NCBI GenBank assembly: GCA_021399345.1
Contig: JAAFKI010000154.1
Location: 24,498 to 88,497 of the forward strand
Length of the DNA: 64,000 bases
Reading direction: 5' to 3'
From: Candidatus Heimdallarchaeota archaeon
Lineage (GTDB): Archaea > Asgardarchaeota > Heimdallarchaeia > Heimdallarchaeales > Heimdallarchaeaceae
Shown piece by piece: positions 1 through 9,371 of this stretch; the stretch's first letter is position 1, and each line of letters starts with the position of its first letter. A program made the position numbers and the translations under genes. A model generated the notes under the pieces. That model searched no databases. It had not been told where the DNA came from and was given only the letters and a program-made list of their open reading frames with translations.

Positions 1-216
1 ATTGATGAGATATTTCTGGTTAAACAAGCTGATGCTTTTGAGATGTGTAGAAAAATGGCATTAATAGAAGGTATTCTAATTGGAATAAGCTCAGGAGCAG
101 TATGTGAGGCAGCAAAACAAATTTCGAAAAGAGTAGAGAATAAGAAAAAGAAAATTGTTGTTGTTTTAGCGGATACAGGACAAAGATACTTGAGTGTGGA
201 AGGATTATTTGTTTGA
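1..216 (+). CDS. cysK: Cysteine synthase (O-acetylserine sulfhydrylase), C-terminal part
   Basis: The open frame runs in from the left edge and stops at TGA 214-216, giving the last 71 residues of a fold-type II PLP enzyme. Visible family features are the GISSGA segment, which binds the PLP phosphate in CysK/CBS enzymes, and a C-terminal VVVLADTGQRYLS strand typical of cysteine synthase. The family makes L-cysteine from O-acetyl- or O-phosphoserine and sulfide in the cytoplasm. The catalytic lysine lies outside the window, so O-phosphoserine-type or cystathionine beta-synthase-type relatives cannot be excluded. A convergent tRNA-Val follows 13 nt after the stop. Confidence 0.8.
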   Translation: MDEIFLVKQADAFEMCRKMALIEGILIGISSGAVCEAAKQISKRVENKKKKIVVVLADTGQRYLSVEGLFV

Positions 217-229
217 TTTAAAAGAGGAG

Positions 230-307
230 TGGTGGGGCAGGGCGGATTCGAACCGCCGACTTCCTCCACGTCAAGGAGGTATCATAGCCAGGCTAGATCA
301 CTGCCCC
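230..307 (-). tRNA. tRNA-Val (GAC), CCA encoded
   Basis: Read on the minus strand, the acceptor stem GGGGCAG/CTGCCCC closes a full cloverleaf: anticodon stem CCTCC/GGAGG, loop TTGACGT with anticodon GAC, and T arm GGCGG-TTCGAAT-CCGCC. The discriminator is A at 233, and CCA is encoded at 230-232. There is no intron. A TATA-like AATATTTAAAG lies about 50 nt upstream on the same strand. Confidence 0.93.
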
Positions 308-656
308 CTTTTATTGATAGGTCTTTCTTCGTTCTCTTCTTTCTTGTTTTCTTTAAATATTTTTTGTTACAAATCTTTGTTTCACCAATATTTGATATTT
401 TTTTCTTTTTGGTTCATTAAAATCTTCTTTTTTTTCATTCTAATTATTAATTTGATTTCTTCAAATTTGCTTGTTTTCTTTAATATTTTCTCCTTAAGAT
501 ACCATTTTGTCAAACTTTCGTTTTTTTCCGACTCAAAATCATATTCCAATCCTTGTTTCTTTTTTAAATATCACTAGGTAACATTTATAAAAACTTCAAC
601 AGACAATCTATCAAAGGAACAGTGATAAACTATTCTGTTCACTCGAGTGATTTATT
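308..656. other. T-rich intergenic region with operon promoter
   Basis: This 349-nt stretch separates tRNA-Val from the ABC transporter operon. The plus strand from 310 to 560 is dominated by pyrimidine and T runs, and short frames across it look like composition artefacts with no protein-like features. The last 70 nt hold the inferred operon promoter. No RNA fold or repeat was recognised in the rest. Confidence 0.5.
589..597 (+). promoter_or_regulatory. TATA box of the peptide ABC transporter operon
   Basis: TTTATAAAA at this position lies about 60 nt ahead of the ATG at 657, predicting a start of transcription near 620 and a leader of about 35 nt. A GTGAT element, a partial match to the archaeal GGTGAT ribosome binding site, precedes the ATG by a few bases. 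The assignment is by sequence resemblance only. Confidence 0.5.
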
Positions 657-3272
657 ATGGATAAAAGTGTAGCAATGTCTCTAAAAATTGTTGGTTTTCT
701 CCTTATTCTTACTTCTGCCTGGGCACCTATATATACAATTACATTTGATGCAACAACAACTGAACCTGAACCAATTATTCTTGTTGGTTCTCAGAGCATT
801 ACTGGAGTCCTTAATAATGTATATTACGAAAATAATCTAGCATTTGTAGTAGATTCAGATACAGGGTTAAGTATTGTAAATGTAACTGATGCAACAACAC
901 CTGAGATTATTGGGACATACAATATTGCAAATGGGGCCAATGGTATATTCGTGAAGGATAACTATGCTTACATTGCAGATACGGTCACAGGATTACAGAT
1001 TGTTAATATTACTGACCCTACTTCACCAACACAAGTTGGTACATATAGTATTACAGGAGGGGCCACTGATGTATTTGTATCAGGAAATTATACTTACATT
1101 GTAGATTCAACAATAGGGTTTCAAATACTAAATATTAGTGACCCAACAACACCAACACAAGAGGGTGTATTTAGTATTTCAGGGGAAATAAACGGTTTAA
1201 TTGTAAAAGATGAATTCGCATATATTGTAGATTCAGTAACTGGTTTACGTATTCTAAATGTTACTGACGCAACTTTACCAAGCTTGGTTGCAACCTTCGA
1301 TGTAAACGAACCAGTATATGATGTAGCTGTTTTAGGAAGTTATGCTTACATTGTTGGTGAAAATATTGGCATACAAGTAGTAAATATAAGTAATCCTCAA
1401 TCTCCCGTTCTCACTAGTTCTTATTATATTGAAGGAAATGTCAATGGAATACATATTGAAAATGAACATGCATATATTGTTGATTCGACTGTTGGAATAC
1501 AAATTGTTTCAATTATAAATCCAGAAGAACTAACTATTGTAGGCTCACAGGAAATTACAGGAGAGATATATGGAATATTCGTAAAAGACGGATATGCATA
1601 TGTTGTAGGATCAGATCTAGAAATCTTTAGAGTAAGACCCAGATCTCAGTATGATTCATCAGGTACACTAGTACGAATCTTCGGTTTCAAAATCGATTAT
1701 AAAATGTTAACTTACAGTAGTGCAAACAACATCGCTCAAGAACGATTCCTGGAAGCTGAAATACCTAGTAGTGTTGTTATTCTTGCTGCAGCTTTGTGGT
1801 TTATACTAATCTTTGCCGTAGTTGCTGTTGTTCTAGGTCAGGTTTTCCAAAGTGGTGGCTTTAAATCGAGGGGTACATTTGCAGATATTGCTGCAGGTAT
1901 TCTTTTACTTATGGCCCTGGTAATCGCTATTCTATCAATGAGCCGGACAATGGCTATAGCAGCTGAAAGATATCAAGCTTTAGTAACGGGACAAACTGCA
2001 GCCTCAACGGCGCCTGTTACGTTTAACCCGAATGATACTTCACCATCTTACTTTGACATTGGTTTAACAGGTTTAATTGGACCTGGATTCTACATATTCA
2101 CTATTGGAATATTAATGATGGTAACTGGTATTTTTCTACCAGTCAATTGGCAACAAACAACCAGCTCCAAAATGTCAAGAAGAATTGGTGATACTGGTGT
2201 TCTTAGATGGGTAAAAAACATAGCATCATTAAGATTAACTACTTACGTTACCCGTAGATTATTAACTCTTATTCCTCTCTTCATTGCAATATGTGTGATG
2301 ACGTTTGTAATGGTAAACGGAATGGGTGATCCAGTAGCCTTGTTACTACTTGGAAAACAAAGAGTAACGGAACAAGATAGGATAAATCTTACTAAAAAAC
2401 TTGGTTTAGATCAGCCCGTTTATGTTCAATTCGTGTCCTGGTTTTACAACCTCATACGTGGTGATATGGGTATAAGTTTCCAATCAGGTCAATCAATTAA
2501 TAATATGATTGGTGGATTAATTTGGGAAACTCTAAAGCTTCAATTAGCATCATTTGCACTAGCTTTGATTATTTCGATACCTTTGGGTGTTTTGGCAGCA
2601 AAGAATCAAAACACATGGATTGATTCAGCCGCTAGTTCTTTCGCACTCTTAGGTCTCTCAATGCCAATTTTTGTGTTTGGTTTATTATTGATTTATATAT
2701 TCAGCGGATATGGTTTAGGATGGTTCCCAGCTGCAAAAGCTCACCGAATACCGACGCCGACGCCTGTATTTAGTCAAACGAACTGGCAATTATTCTGGTC
2801 AGGGCAGTGGGGCGGTGTTGGTGGATTTTGGAATAATGTAGGTGTAAGATTAGGGGATTCACTCCTTCATATGGCTTTACCAACTATTACTTTGACATTC
2901 GCTTTCTTAGCCCTATATACTAGATTAGTTAGGTCAACAATGCTTGAAGTTCTTAGACAAGATTATGTCTTATCTGCAAGAGCAAATGGATTATCTGAAA
3001 GAACCATTACATGGAAACATGCATTCAGAAATGTTTTGATCCCTGTAGTAACCTATATTGGGTTGTTTATGGCTACAGCTTTAGCTGGGGCCCCAATTAC
3101 TGAAACACTCTTCACATGGCCTGGCTTAGGATTCAAGTATGTAGGTGCGGTGCTTCTTTTGGACTTCCCAATGGTCTTGGGTACGACGGCAGTCCTAACG
3201 TTACTTATCTTACTAGGTAATTTGATAACAGATGTTGCTTACGTTGCGGTAGATCCTCGTATAGAACTATGA
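657..3272 (+). CDS. DppB-type ABC permease fused to N-terminal LVIVD-repeat propeller
   Basis: This 871-residue protein is more than twice the usual length of a DppB/OppB permease (about 310-340). Residues 9-27 form a signal-anchor. About residues 40-325 are repeats of the LVIVD type (a Y-x-VDS-x-GL-x-IVN-(V/I)-(T/S)DP-x-xP pattern), expected to fold as a beta-propeller outside the cell. Hydrophobic helices follow near 371-396, 405-428 and 468-495. A complete permease occupies about 525-871, with the EAA-loop sequence around 765-795 (RANGLSERTITWKHAFRN). It would form the peptide channel with the downstream DppC-like protein, powered by the two downstream ATPases. The fusion is odd and no separate solute-binding protein is encoded nearby, so the propeller may serve in capture or surface attachment; that role is inference. 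Confidence 0.85.
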   Translation: MDKSVAMSLKIVGFLLILTSAWAPIYTITFDATTTEPEPIILVGSQSITGVLNNVYYENNLAFVVDSDTGLSIVNVTDATTPEIIGTYNIANGANGIFVKDNYAYIADTVTGLQIVNITDPTSPTQVGTYSITGGATDVFVSGNYTYIVDSTIGFQILNISDPTTPTQEGVFSISGEINGLIVKDEFAYIVDSVTGLRILNVTDATLPSLVATFDVNEPVYDVAVLGSYAYIVGENIGIQVVNISNPQSPVLTSSYYIEGNVNGIHIENEHAYIVDSTVGIQIVSIINPEELTIVGSQEITGEIYGIFVKDGYAYVVGSDLEIFRVRPRSQYDSSGTLVRIFGFKIDYKMLTYSSANNIAQERFLEAEIPSSVVILAAALWFILIFAVVAVVLGQVFQSGGFKSRGTFADIAAGILLLMALVIAILSMSRTMAIAAERYQALVTGQTAASTAPVTFNPNDTSPSYFDIGLTGLIGPGFYIFTIGILMMVTGIFLPVNWQQTTSSKMSRRIGDTGVLRWVKNIASLRLTTYVTRRLLTLIPLFIAICVMTFVMVNGMGDPVALLLLGKQRVTEQDRINLTKKLGLDQPVYVQFVSWFYNLIRGDMGISFQSGQSINNMIGGLIWETLKLQLASFALALIISIPLGVLAAKNQNTWIDSAASSFALLGLSMPIFVFGLLLIYIFSGYGLGWFPAAKAHRIPTPTPVFSQTNWQLFWSGQWGGVGGFWNNVGVRLGDSLLHMALPTITLTFAFLALYTRLVRSTMLEVLRQDYVLSARANGLSERTITWKHAFRNVLIPVVTYIGLFMATALAGAPITETLFTWPGLGFKYVGAVLLLDFPMVLGTTAVLTLLILLGNLITDVAYVAVDPRIEL

Positions 3273-3289
3273 TAAACAGGTGATATGAG

Positions 3290-4567
3290 TTGCAAAAAAC
3301 TAAGAAAACACAAAAAGGGTCTTTTTCTAAAAGACTTAATAATTACTTAGTAGAAAAAAGATTACCAAGATCTATGTCTTGGGCCGGAGCGCTAGCTGTG
3401 CTCTGGCAGCACTACTACCTTAACTATATCGTACAATTCTTAGGTATTTTCTTAATATTTGGAATTGGATTACCATATGGTCTTATGGCATTCGGAGTTT
3501 CCATGAGTGTAGACGGTGTTCGACTAGGACCAATTGGATCTCCATACGCGTATTTCATCTATGTAATAATTGTTGCATTAGTATGGGTTGGTGTAAAGGT
3601 AGGTTGGAGGTATTACAAGAAGGTAACTGGTAAGAAGGAGATGATTATTGCAAAAGATGGAACTCTTCGAGAAAGAAGTCCTTCTCAATGGACACTTGTT
3701 TGGAGAAGATATAGGAAAAACAAAGTTGCAGTCTTATCAGCTACTCTCGTAGTTGGAATTACACTTTTAGCAATTATTTATCCAATCTTGATGCCTTTTA
3801 GTCCTGTAGGAACTACCCCCCTGTTTGATGCATGGAATGGCGGTGGTTCTTTAGCTAATCCAAATCTAAAGTATCCTGGAGGAACAGATATTCTTGGAAG
3901 AGATGAATTCTCAAGGTTACTCGCTGGTAGTGAAGTATCCTTAACTGTAGGACTATTCTCAACTGTCATGTCTGTTTTAATAGGGGTGACATTAGGTGCC
4001 CTTGCTGGATACTATAGAGGATGGACTGAAGAAGTAATTATGAGAATTACAGACATGTTTCTTGCTCTACCATTTCTTGTAATAGCAATTCTAGCAGTTT
4101 CATTCATCAGAAGAGGAAGATTAGTATTTTTGAGACGGATACCACAATCAATAGTTATTATAATTGTACTGGGAATATTTGGTTGGGCAGGATTATGTAG
4201 GTTAGTTACGGCTAACACGAAGCAGATATACAACTTAGATTATGTAAATGCTGCAAGAGTATTAGGAGCAAGTAATCGGAGAATCATTTTGGTTCATATA
4301 CTACCTAACATTTTAGCCCCCATCATCGTTATTGCAACAATATCTATTGCTGGAGGAATTCTCTCAGAAGCAGGATTGACCTTTTTAGGTTTAGGGAGTC
4401 CAACGACGATCTCTTGGGGACAGATGGTTAATGAAGCACAAACGGTTCTGAAAACGAACCCAGAATTAGCGCTTCTACCAGGATTCGCAATATTCTTTGT
4501 TGTACTGGCATTTAACTTGCTAGGAGACGCATTAAGAGATGCGCTAGATCCAAGGTTAAGAGAGTGA
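3290..4567 (+). CDS. DppC-type peptide ABC transporter permease
   Basis: The partner permease has 425 residues. A TTG start at 3290 is chosen because GGTGAT lies 5 nt upstream (3279-3284); the nearer ATG at 3285 is out of frame. Residues 1-135 are an extension with two hydrophobic segments (about 42-70 and 86-108) not found in standard DppC/OppC. The usual OppC N-terminal segment (RYRKNKVAVLSA) starts near 138, and the EAA loop (NAARVLGASNRR) is near 320. It forms the transmembrane heterodimer with the upstream DppB-like protein. The stop is followed 5 nt later by the first ATPase gene, so the operon is tight. Both permeases carry extra N-terminal membrane material, which suggests they evolved together. 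Confidence 0.88.
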   Translation: MQKTKKTQKGSFSKRLNNYLVEKRLPRSMSWAGALAVLWQHYYLNYIVQFLGIFLIFGIGLPYGLMAFGVSMSVDGVRLGPIGSPYAYFIYVIIVALVWVGVKVGWRYYKKVTGKKEMIIAKDGTLRERSPSQWTLVWRRYRKNKVAVLSATLVVGITLLAIIYPILMPFSPVGTTPLFDAWNGGGSLANPNLKYPGGTDILGRDEFSRLLAGSEVSLTVGLFSTVMSVLIGVTLGALAGYYRGWTEEVIMRITDMFLALPFLVIAILAVSFIRRGRLVFLRRIPQSIVIIIVLGIFGWAGLCRLVTANTKQIYNLDYVNAARVLGASNRRIILVHILPNILAPIIVIATISIAGGILSEAGLTFLGLGSPTTISWGQMVNEAQTVLKTNPELALLPGFAIFFVVLAFNLLGDALRDALDPRLRE

Positions 4568-4571
4568 TACA

Positions 4572-5609
4572 ATGGCACAAAATAAAAAAATACTAGACTT
4601 ACGAAATATTTACACCTATTTTTACACTGAATCAGGTGTCGTTGAAGCCTTAGATGGTGTTTCCTTCGATGTTAATTATGGTGAACCAGTTGGTATTGTT
4701 GGTGAATCAGGCTGTGGTAAAACTGTCACTGCCCACTCCACTTTGCGTATCTTACCTAAAAATGGTAAAACTGTTGCTGGTGAAATAATTTACAAGGGTG
4801 TAAACCTTCTTGATTTACCTGATCTTCAAATGAGAAGGATACGTGGTAAAGAAATAGCTATGATTTTCCAAGATCCTATGACAAGCTTGAATCCAATCTT
4901 CAAAGTATCTGATCAGATGACTGAAGTCATTGCTTTGCATAGAAGATGTGATAAGAAAGAAGCTCTAGAGATTGCTATTGAAACTCTGGATCTAGTAGGA
5001 ATTTCTGAAGCTGAAAAACGTATTACTGATTATCCTCACCAATTTAGTGGAGGAATGCGTCAGAGAATCCTTATAGCCAGAGCACTTGCTCTTCAACCCA
5101 GTCTTTTGATTGCTGACGAACCTACAACTGCTTTAGATGTTACAATTCAAGCACAGGTTCTTGAAATCATCAAAGAGATGCAACAAAAGCTAGGGTTAGC
5201 TATGATGCTCATTACTCATAATCTTGGAGTTGTTGCAGAAACTACAAAACGAGTTCATATTTTCTATGGTGGTCGTGTGGTTGAATCTGGGCCAACAGAT
5301 GATATATTCCTTGATCCCAAACATCCATACACATATGCACTCTTTGAGAGTATTCCATCTCTGGAAAAAGACAAGACACGTCTTGAAACAATTCCTGGTA
5401 ATGTACCAAGATTGATTAATCCCCCAAAGGGATGTCGTTTCCATCCAAGATGTAAATATGCAACTGAAATTTGTTCTCGTGTTCGACCTCCTGAATTTAA
5501 GTTCGGCAAGGGTCGTCGTGTTGCTTGTCATCATTTCGAGGAACTAGATTTGCATATAGATATGGAATCTATACGTGAAAGTAGAAAAGCTGTAAAGGAG
5601 GAAGCATAA
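4572..5609 (+). CDS. Peptide ABC transporter ATP-binding protein (DppD/OppD type)
   Basis: This 345-residue cytoplasmic ATPase has Walker A GESGCGKT (about 42-49), signature FSGGMRQR (about 157-164) and Walker B LLIADEP (about 177-183). The C-terminal oligo/dipeptide module carries HPYTYALFESIP and the two-Cys FHPRCKYA...C segment seen in OppD/DppD, many of which bind an iron-sulfur cluster there. It pairs with the next gene to energise the two permeases. It ends one base before the ATG of that gene, so translation is probably coupled; AAAGGAGG just before the stop may serve as the next ribosome binding site. Confidence 0.92.
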   Translation: MAQNKKILDLRNIYTYFYTESGVVEALDGVSFDVNYGEPVGIVGESGCGKTVTAHSTLRILPKNGKTVAGEIIYKGVNLLDLPDLQMRRIRGKEIAMIFQDPMTSLNPIFKVSDQMTEVIALHRRCDKKEALEIAIETLDLVGISEAEKRITDYPHQFSGGMRQRILIARALALQPSLLIADEPTTALDVTIQAQVLEIIKEMQQKLGLAMMLITHNLGVVAETTKRVHIFYGGRVVESGPTDDIFLDPKHPYTYALFESIPSLEKDKTRLETIPGNVPRLINPPKGCRFHPRCKYATEICSRVRPPEFKFGKGRRVACHHFEELDLHIDMESIRESRKAVKEEA

Positions 5610-6647
5610 ATGACTTCACTTGAAGAATATGAAACAATTGATCTCTTCTCCAATTGGGACCAAAAAACACAATCTATATTAACACTTGATAACCTAAAGA
5701 AATGGTTTCCTGTAAGTCAACAGTCAATCCTTTTCTCTCGAGTGGTTGCAAATATTAAGGCTGTTGATGGTGTAAACCTATTTCTTAACAAGGGTGAAAC
5801 TCTGGGTCTAGTTGGTGAATCAGGCTGTGGCAAAAGTACAACAGCCAGAGTTGCTGTCAAGTTAGAAGAACCTACCGAGGGTTCTGTTTATTTCAAAGGA
5901 ATAGACATCTTCCAACCTATGTCTCGTGAAGAAGAACTAGCTGTTAAACGTCAATTACAGATGGTTTTCCAAGATCCTTATTCCAGTTTGAATCCAAGGA
6001 GAATGGTTCTTGATCTAATCAAAGAGCCTTTTGATATACATTATCCAGATATGCTCTATGAAGAAAAAGAATCAAGAGTCCTTGAAATTCTTGCAAAGGT
6101 AGGATTAGAAGATTACCATGCTTTAAGATATCCTCACGAGTTCAGTGGTGGTCAAAGACAAAGATTAGGTATTGCAAGGTCTTTAGCAATTCATCCTGAA
6201 GTAATTTTATTAGATGAACCAGTTTCAGCTCTTGATGTCTCAGTACAGGCACAAATCTTGAATCTTCTACATGATTTGCAAAAGGATTTCGATCTAACTT
6301 TCATGTTTATTGCACATGATCTCAGTGTTATCAAACATGTTTCAGATAGAGTAGCCGTAATGTACCTAGGAAAAATCATGGAAATGTGTCCAACAGGAGA
6401 ATTGTTCCGTAAGACAGCTCATCCCTATTCAGTATCTTTGCTATCAGCTATTCCTCGTCCAGATCCTCGTATAAAGATGGATCGTATAATTCTTGAGGGC
6501 GATGTTCCAAGTGCAATTAATCCTCCTACAGGATGCCCATTTCACCCAAGATGTTACAAGGCTCAAGAGATATGCTCGAAAGTTACTCCTGAATTAGAGG
6601 AAATAGAACCACATCACTACGTTTCATGTCATTTTCCAGAAATTTAA
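5610..6647 (+). CDS. Peptide ABC transporter ATP-binding protein (DppF/OppF type)
   Basis: This is the second ATPase of the operon, 345 residues: Walker A GESGCGKS (about 70-77), signature FSGGQRQR (about 177-184), Walker B VILLDEP (about 197-203) and a C-terminal oligopeptide module with [12 protein letters not shown] and [10 protein letters not shown]. It is expected to form a heterodimer with the upstream DppD-like protein. It is the last gene of the four-gene operon; a long T-rich run follows. No periplasmic-type binding protein was found on either side. Confidence 0.92.
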   Translation: MTSLEEYETIDLFSNWDQKTQSILTLDNLKKWFPVSQQSILFSRVVANIKAVDGVNLFLNKGETLGLVGESGCGKSTTARVAVKLEEPTEGSVYFKGIDIFQPMSREEELAVKRQLQMVFQDPYSSLNPRRMVLDLIKEPFDIHYPDMLYEEKESRVLEILAKVGLEDYHALRYPHEFSGGQRQRLGIARSLAIHPEVILLDEPVSALDVSVQAQILNLLHDLQKDFDLTFMFIAHDLSVIKHVSDRVAVMYLGKIMEMCPTGELFRKTAHPYSVSLLSAIPRPDPRIKMDRIILEGDVPSAINPPTGCPFHPRCYKAQEICSKVTPELEEIEPHHYVSCHFPEI

Positions 6648-6692
6648 TTTATTACTTTTTTCTTTTCTTTTCTTTTTATTTTTGAATTAACT
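6648..6692 (+). terminator. T-rich terminator after the transporter operon
   Basis: Immediately after the stop of the last ATPase the plus strand reads as repeated runs of T broken by single C or A bases, the usual form of archaeal termination signals. No stem-loop precedes it. Confidence 0.5.
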
Positions 6693-6738
6693 CTGAACAA
6701 TAGAGAGTCTTTTAACTTTATTCGATAAAAACACCCTA

Positions 6739-7317
6739 ATGCATGGGTCACAATATTTCAAGAAACGAATTTATACTTTCAAAGCATTCAGGCGAGATGC
6801 TTCCAAAATATTCAGAAATAGATCTCAGATTAAAGAATCTAGGAAATCAGAGAGACTGTCTCCACAGTTCAGAGAGCGAATTATGTTAGCTGTAACAGCT
6901 GTTTATGGTTGTAGATATTGTGAATGGGGTCATACAAAATCAGCATTAAATCTTGGGTGTACAGAAGAAGAGATAGAACAGATTATGAGGTACGATTTCG
7001 GCTCTTGTGACCCTGATGAAGTTATAGGTCTTGCTTATGCCCAACACTATGCTGAATCAGGTGGATCACCAGCAGAAGACGCAAAACAGAAATTATTGGA
7101 ATTTTATGGTGAACAAAAGGCTCGAGACATTCAACTATACATAGATATGGTTACAATAGGGAACTTACTTGGAAATACAGTAGATGCTTTTGAAAGTAGA
7201 CTAAAGGGTTTACCACCAGAGAATGGATCGTTTCTATTTGAGTTGTTACTCTATTCCTTAGGTTTTCCTTTTGTTATTATCTTCAATAGAAAAGAGAAAA
7301 AGAAACGTAAAAATTAG
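6739..7317 (+). CDS. Carboxymuconolactone decarboxylase / AhpD-like protein
   Basis: This 192-residue alpha-helical protein carries the AhpD-type redox motif C58-R-Y-C61-x3-H65 (YGCRYCEWGH). In the AhpD branch of this family the CxxC pair performs disulfide exchange in peroxide defence; in others it supports decarboxylation. The last 25 residues add a hydrophobic stretch (LLLYSLGFPFVIIF) followed by a basic tail, suggesting weak membrane attachment, which is unusual for the family. Its stop overlaps the stop of the convergent dehydrogenase gene by four bases. The substrate is not predictable. Confidence 0.75.
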   Translation: MHGSQYFKKRIYTFKAFRRDASKIFRNRSQIKESRKSERLSPQFRERIMLAVTAVYGCRYCEWGHTKSALNLGCTEEEIEQIMRYDFGSCDPDEVIGLAYAQHYAESGGSPAEDAKQKLLEFYGEQKARDIQLYIDMVTIGNLLGNTVDAFESRLKGLPPENGSFLFELLLYSLGFPFVIIFNRKEKKKRKN

Positions 7318-8348
7318 TAGCCTTCTTCAAGATTTACCTCATTCAAGAATTTCTTTTTACCTTTTGCAAATCTACGTATATTTTCTATTTGTTCATCCCA
7401 TCTTTTTAGATCACCCATAGGTGATGCACCTCTATGAGGGGACAAAATGACATTGTCTAGTTCATGAAAAGGATATGAGGAAGGATATTTTTTCCCTTTG
7501 TCATCTTCTTCTGGTTGATAATTATACCAAACATCGATAGCAGCACCAGTTATTTTGCCTTCCTTCAAGGCTTCAAATAAGCTCTTCTCATCAATGATTG
7601 ACCCTCTACCTACATTAACAAGTAAACTATCTTCCCCTAGTAATTCAAGTTCTTTTTCTTGGATTAAACCTTCGGTTACAGATGTTAAAGGTAAGGCAAC
7701 AACTAGAATATCAATTTCTCTCAGGAATTTCGGAAGGTCCTCAAAAGAATACTGCTCTGCAGGAGTGACTAAAGGTTTTATTTGTTTGCTCCAATTATTT
7801 CTTAGAATGGAAAAATCGATATCGAATCCAGACAGAAAAGTGTGTACTAATCTATTAACTGCTCCATATCCTAGTAAACCTACTTTTCTTCCACGTAGAG
7901 GTATAGAAGTAGCAAATGAATCACCTCTTCTCCAATGACCCTCAACCATCCAATTATGGTGAAGAATCACCTTGTTCATTAGAGCCAATAAGATTGCTAC
8001 AACATGTTGTGCAGTAAAGTAGGCATTACCATGTCCATTGACTAAAGTTATCTTTCTATTTGTTGTTACTTCTCTGAAAAGAGGAACAAGATGTTGTACT
8101 CCTGCTCCTGGATTAATGAAAAGTTGAAGCTTGGTAGCTGCATTAAGTAATTCTTTAGAGGGACGCCACCCCATTATTATATCAGCTTCTGGAACAAGTT
8201 CTAGCAAATTTTGTTCAGAAAGATCTTCAGGAAAAACTAGATTGACATTGGGATATACTTTTAGTCCTTCTTCCAGATAATTTCTTAAAATATCGTTTGG
8301 TTTCCAGATACAAAGAACACTTACTTCTTTTTCACTCATTATTGACAT
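7314..8348 (-). CDS. D-isomer specific 2-hydroxyacid dehydrogenase family protein
   Basis: This 344-residue NAD(P)-dependent oxidoreductase has the nucleotide-binding GLLGYGAV loop near residue 158, a VNVGRGSIIDE segment and a LSPHRGAS segment that places the catalytic His. This is the arrangement of phosphoglycerate, glycerate and formate dehydrogenases, which interconvert 2-hydroxyacids and 2-oxoacids. The regulatory ACT domain of SerA is absent, so serine biosynthesis is not implied. An internal ATG at codon 4 is an alternative start. The promoter overlaps the duplicated 17-base motif at 8372-8406. Confidence 0.82.
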   Translation of the reverse strand: MSIMSEKEVSVLCIWKPNDILRNYLEEGLKVYPNVNLVFPEDLSEQNLLELVPEADIIMGWRPSKELLNAATKLQLFINPGAGVQHLVPLFREVTTNRKITLVNGHGNAYFTAQHVVAILLALMNKVILHHNWMVEGHWRRGDSFATSIPLRGRKVGLLGYGAVNRLVHTFLSGFDIDFSILRNNWSKQIKPLVTPAEQYSFEDLPKFLREIDILVVALPLTSVTEGLIQEKELELLGEDSLLVNVGRGSIIDEKSLFEALKEGKITGAAIDVWYNYQPEEDDKGKKYPSSYPFHELDNVILSPHRGASPMGDLKRWDEQIENIRRFAKGKKKFLNEVNLEEGY

Positions 8349-8371
8349 GAAAAGATTACTTGATTTTAACC

Positions 8372-8406
8372 TTTAGTTTATAACTGCCTTTTAGTTTATA
8401 ACTGCC
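8372..8406. repeat. Tandem 17-bp duplication in a divergent promoter region
   Basis: TTTAGTTTATAACTGCC occurs at 8372-8388 and again at 8390-8406. Each copy contains a TATA-like core on the minus strand (GTTATAAAC). The copy nearest the minus-strand dehydrogenase lies about 30 nt from its start codon, compatible with a near-leaderless transcript. It may be two promoters or a duplicated operator. Confidence 0.55.
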
Positions 8407-8495
8407 TATGTATCTTACTAATTGATAACTAGAAGAGTGTATGAAAATGTCAAGGGTAAAGATATCTGTTATTAAAAATAGTTCAGGTGATTAAA

Positions 8496-9344
8496 ATGAA
8501 ATTTGGTTATACATTAGAAAACTTTGACATGAATTTAGAAAGAGATTTATTAATTGAAACTGCTAAAATTGCAGAAAAAGCAGGTTTTGAATCTCTTTGG
8601 ACTGTTGATCATATCATGCAATCTGATGAAAAAGGTTTGACAATCTATGGAAATACTACTACTGCACTCTACAATAATATTGCTGAACCCTTAACAACGA
8701 TAGCTTTTCTCGCAGGACATACAAATAAAATTAAATTTGGAGTTTCTACTCTAGTTCTTCCTATAAGGAATCCCATTATTGTTGCTAAACAGTTAGCTAC
8801 TTTAGATTATTTAACTAATGGAAGAATTGTAATGACATTCGGTGCGGGATGGAATGAATCTGAATTTGGCTTTCTTGGAGAAAATTACAAGAAACGAGGA
8901 AGCAAACTTCGAGAATGTCTTCAGATTATAAGAGCCTTATGGAATGGTGAAACTTCATTTGAAGGAAATTATTATCAATTCCAAAACGTATGTTTCCAGC
9001 CTTTAAGACCTGAACTTTCCAAATTACCCTTAATTGTCGCAGGAACATCTGACTATATGATAGAAACAGCAATAGTATATGGTGATGGGTTACATCCAGC
9101 TGGTGCAAGTGGGCAGGAAATCAAACAGATAATTGCACCTTATCAAGATAGATTAAATGGTAGAGATTTCTATTTATCAGTTCATGTTGACATTTACAGA
9201 GATACGAATCTGGAAAAATTAGTTAACGATTATGAAGAAAATGGAATTCATAGAGTCATTTTTGATCTATCCAGAGGAGATATCAAGCCAGAAGAAAGAA
9301 TAGAGTTTCTAGAACGATTAAGTGATTATGTAAGAAACTTTTAA
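8496..9344 (+). CDS. LLM-class (luciferase-like) flavin/F420-dependent oxidoreductase
   Basis: This 282-residue TIM-barrel oxidoreductase belongs to the bacterial luciferase-like family. ATG 8496 is preferred because GGTGAT at 8486-8491 is a perfect archaeal ribosome binding site; a GTG inside that site would be an alternative. Family features include AGFESLWTVDH near the N terminus, FGVSTLVLP(I)RNP in the middle and FGAGWNESEF after it. Archaeal members usually use coenzyme F420 and act on small alcohols, aldehydes or pterins; substrate and cofactor cannot be read from sequence alone. The next gene begins 27 nt downstream on the same strand and may be cotranscribed. Confidence 0.82.
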   Translation: MKFGYTLENFDMNLERDLLIETAKIAEKAGFESLWTVDHIMQSDEKGLTIYGNTTTALYNNIAEPLTTIAFLAGHTNKIKFGVSTLVLPIRNPIIVAKQLATLDYLTNGRIVMTFGAGWNESEFGFLGENYKKRGSKLRECLQIIRALWNGETSFEGNYYQFQNVCFQPLRPELSKLPLIVAGTSDYMIETAIVYGDGLHPAGASGQEIKQIIAPYQDRLNGRDFYLSVHVDIYRDTNLEKLVNDYEENGIHRVIFDLSRGDIKPEERIEFLERLSDYVRNF

Positions 9345-9371
9345 ACTATTTGTGAATCAAATGTCATTTAG

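Noticed and set aside
194..577. Plus-strand frame across tRNA-Val and the T-rich spacer
   Set aside because: It overlaps a convincing tRNA and is mostly Phe/Leu/Ile from T-runs; no start site or family resemblance.
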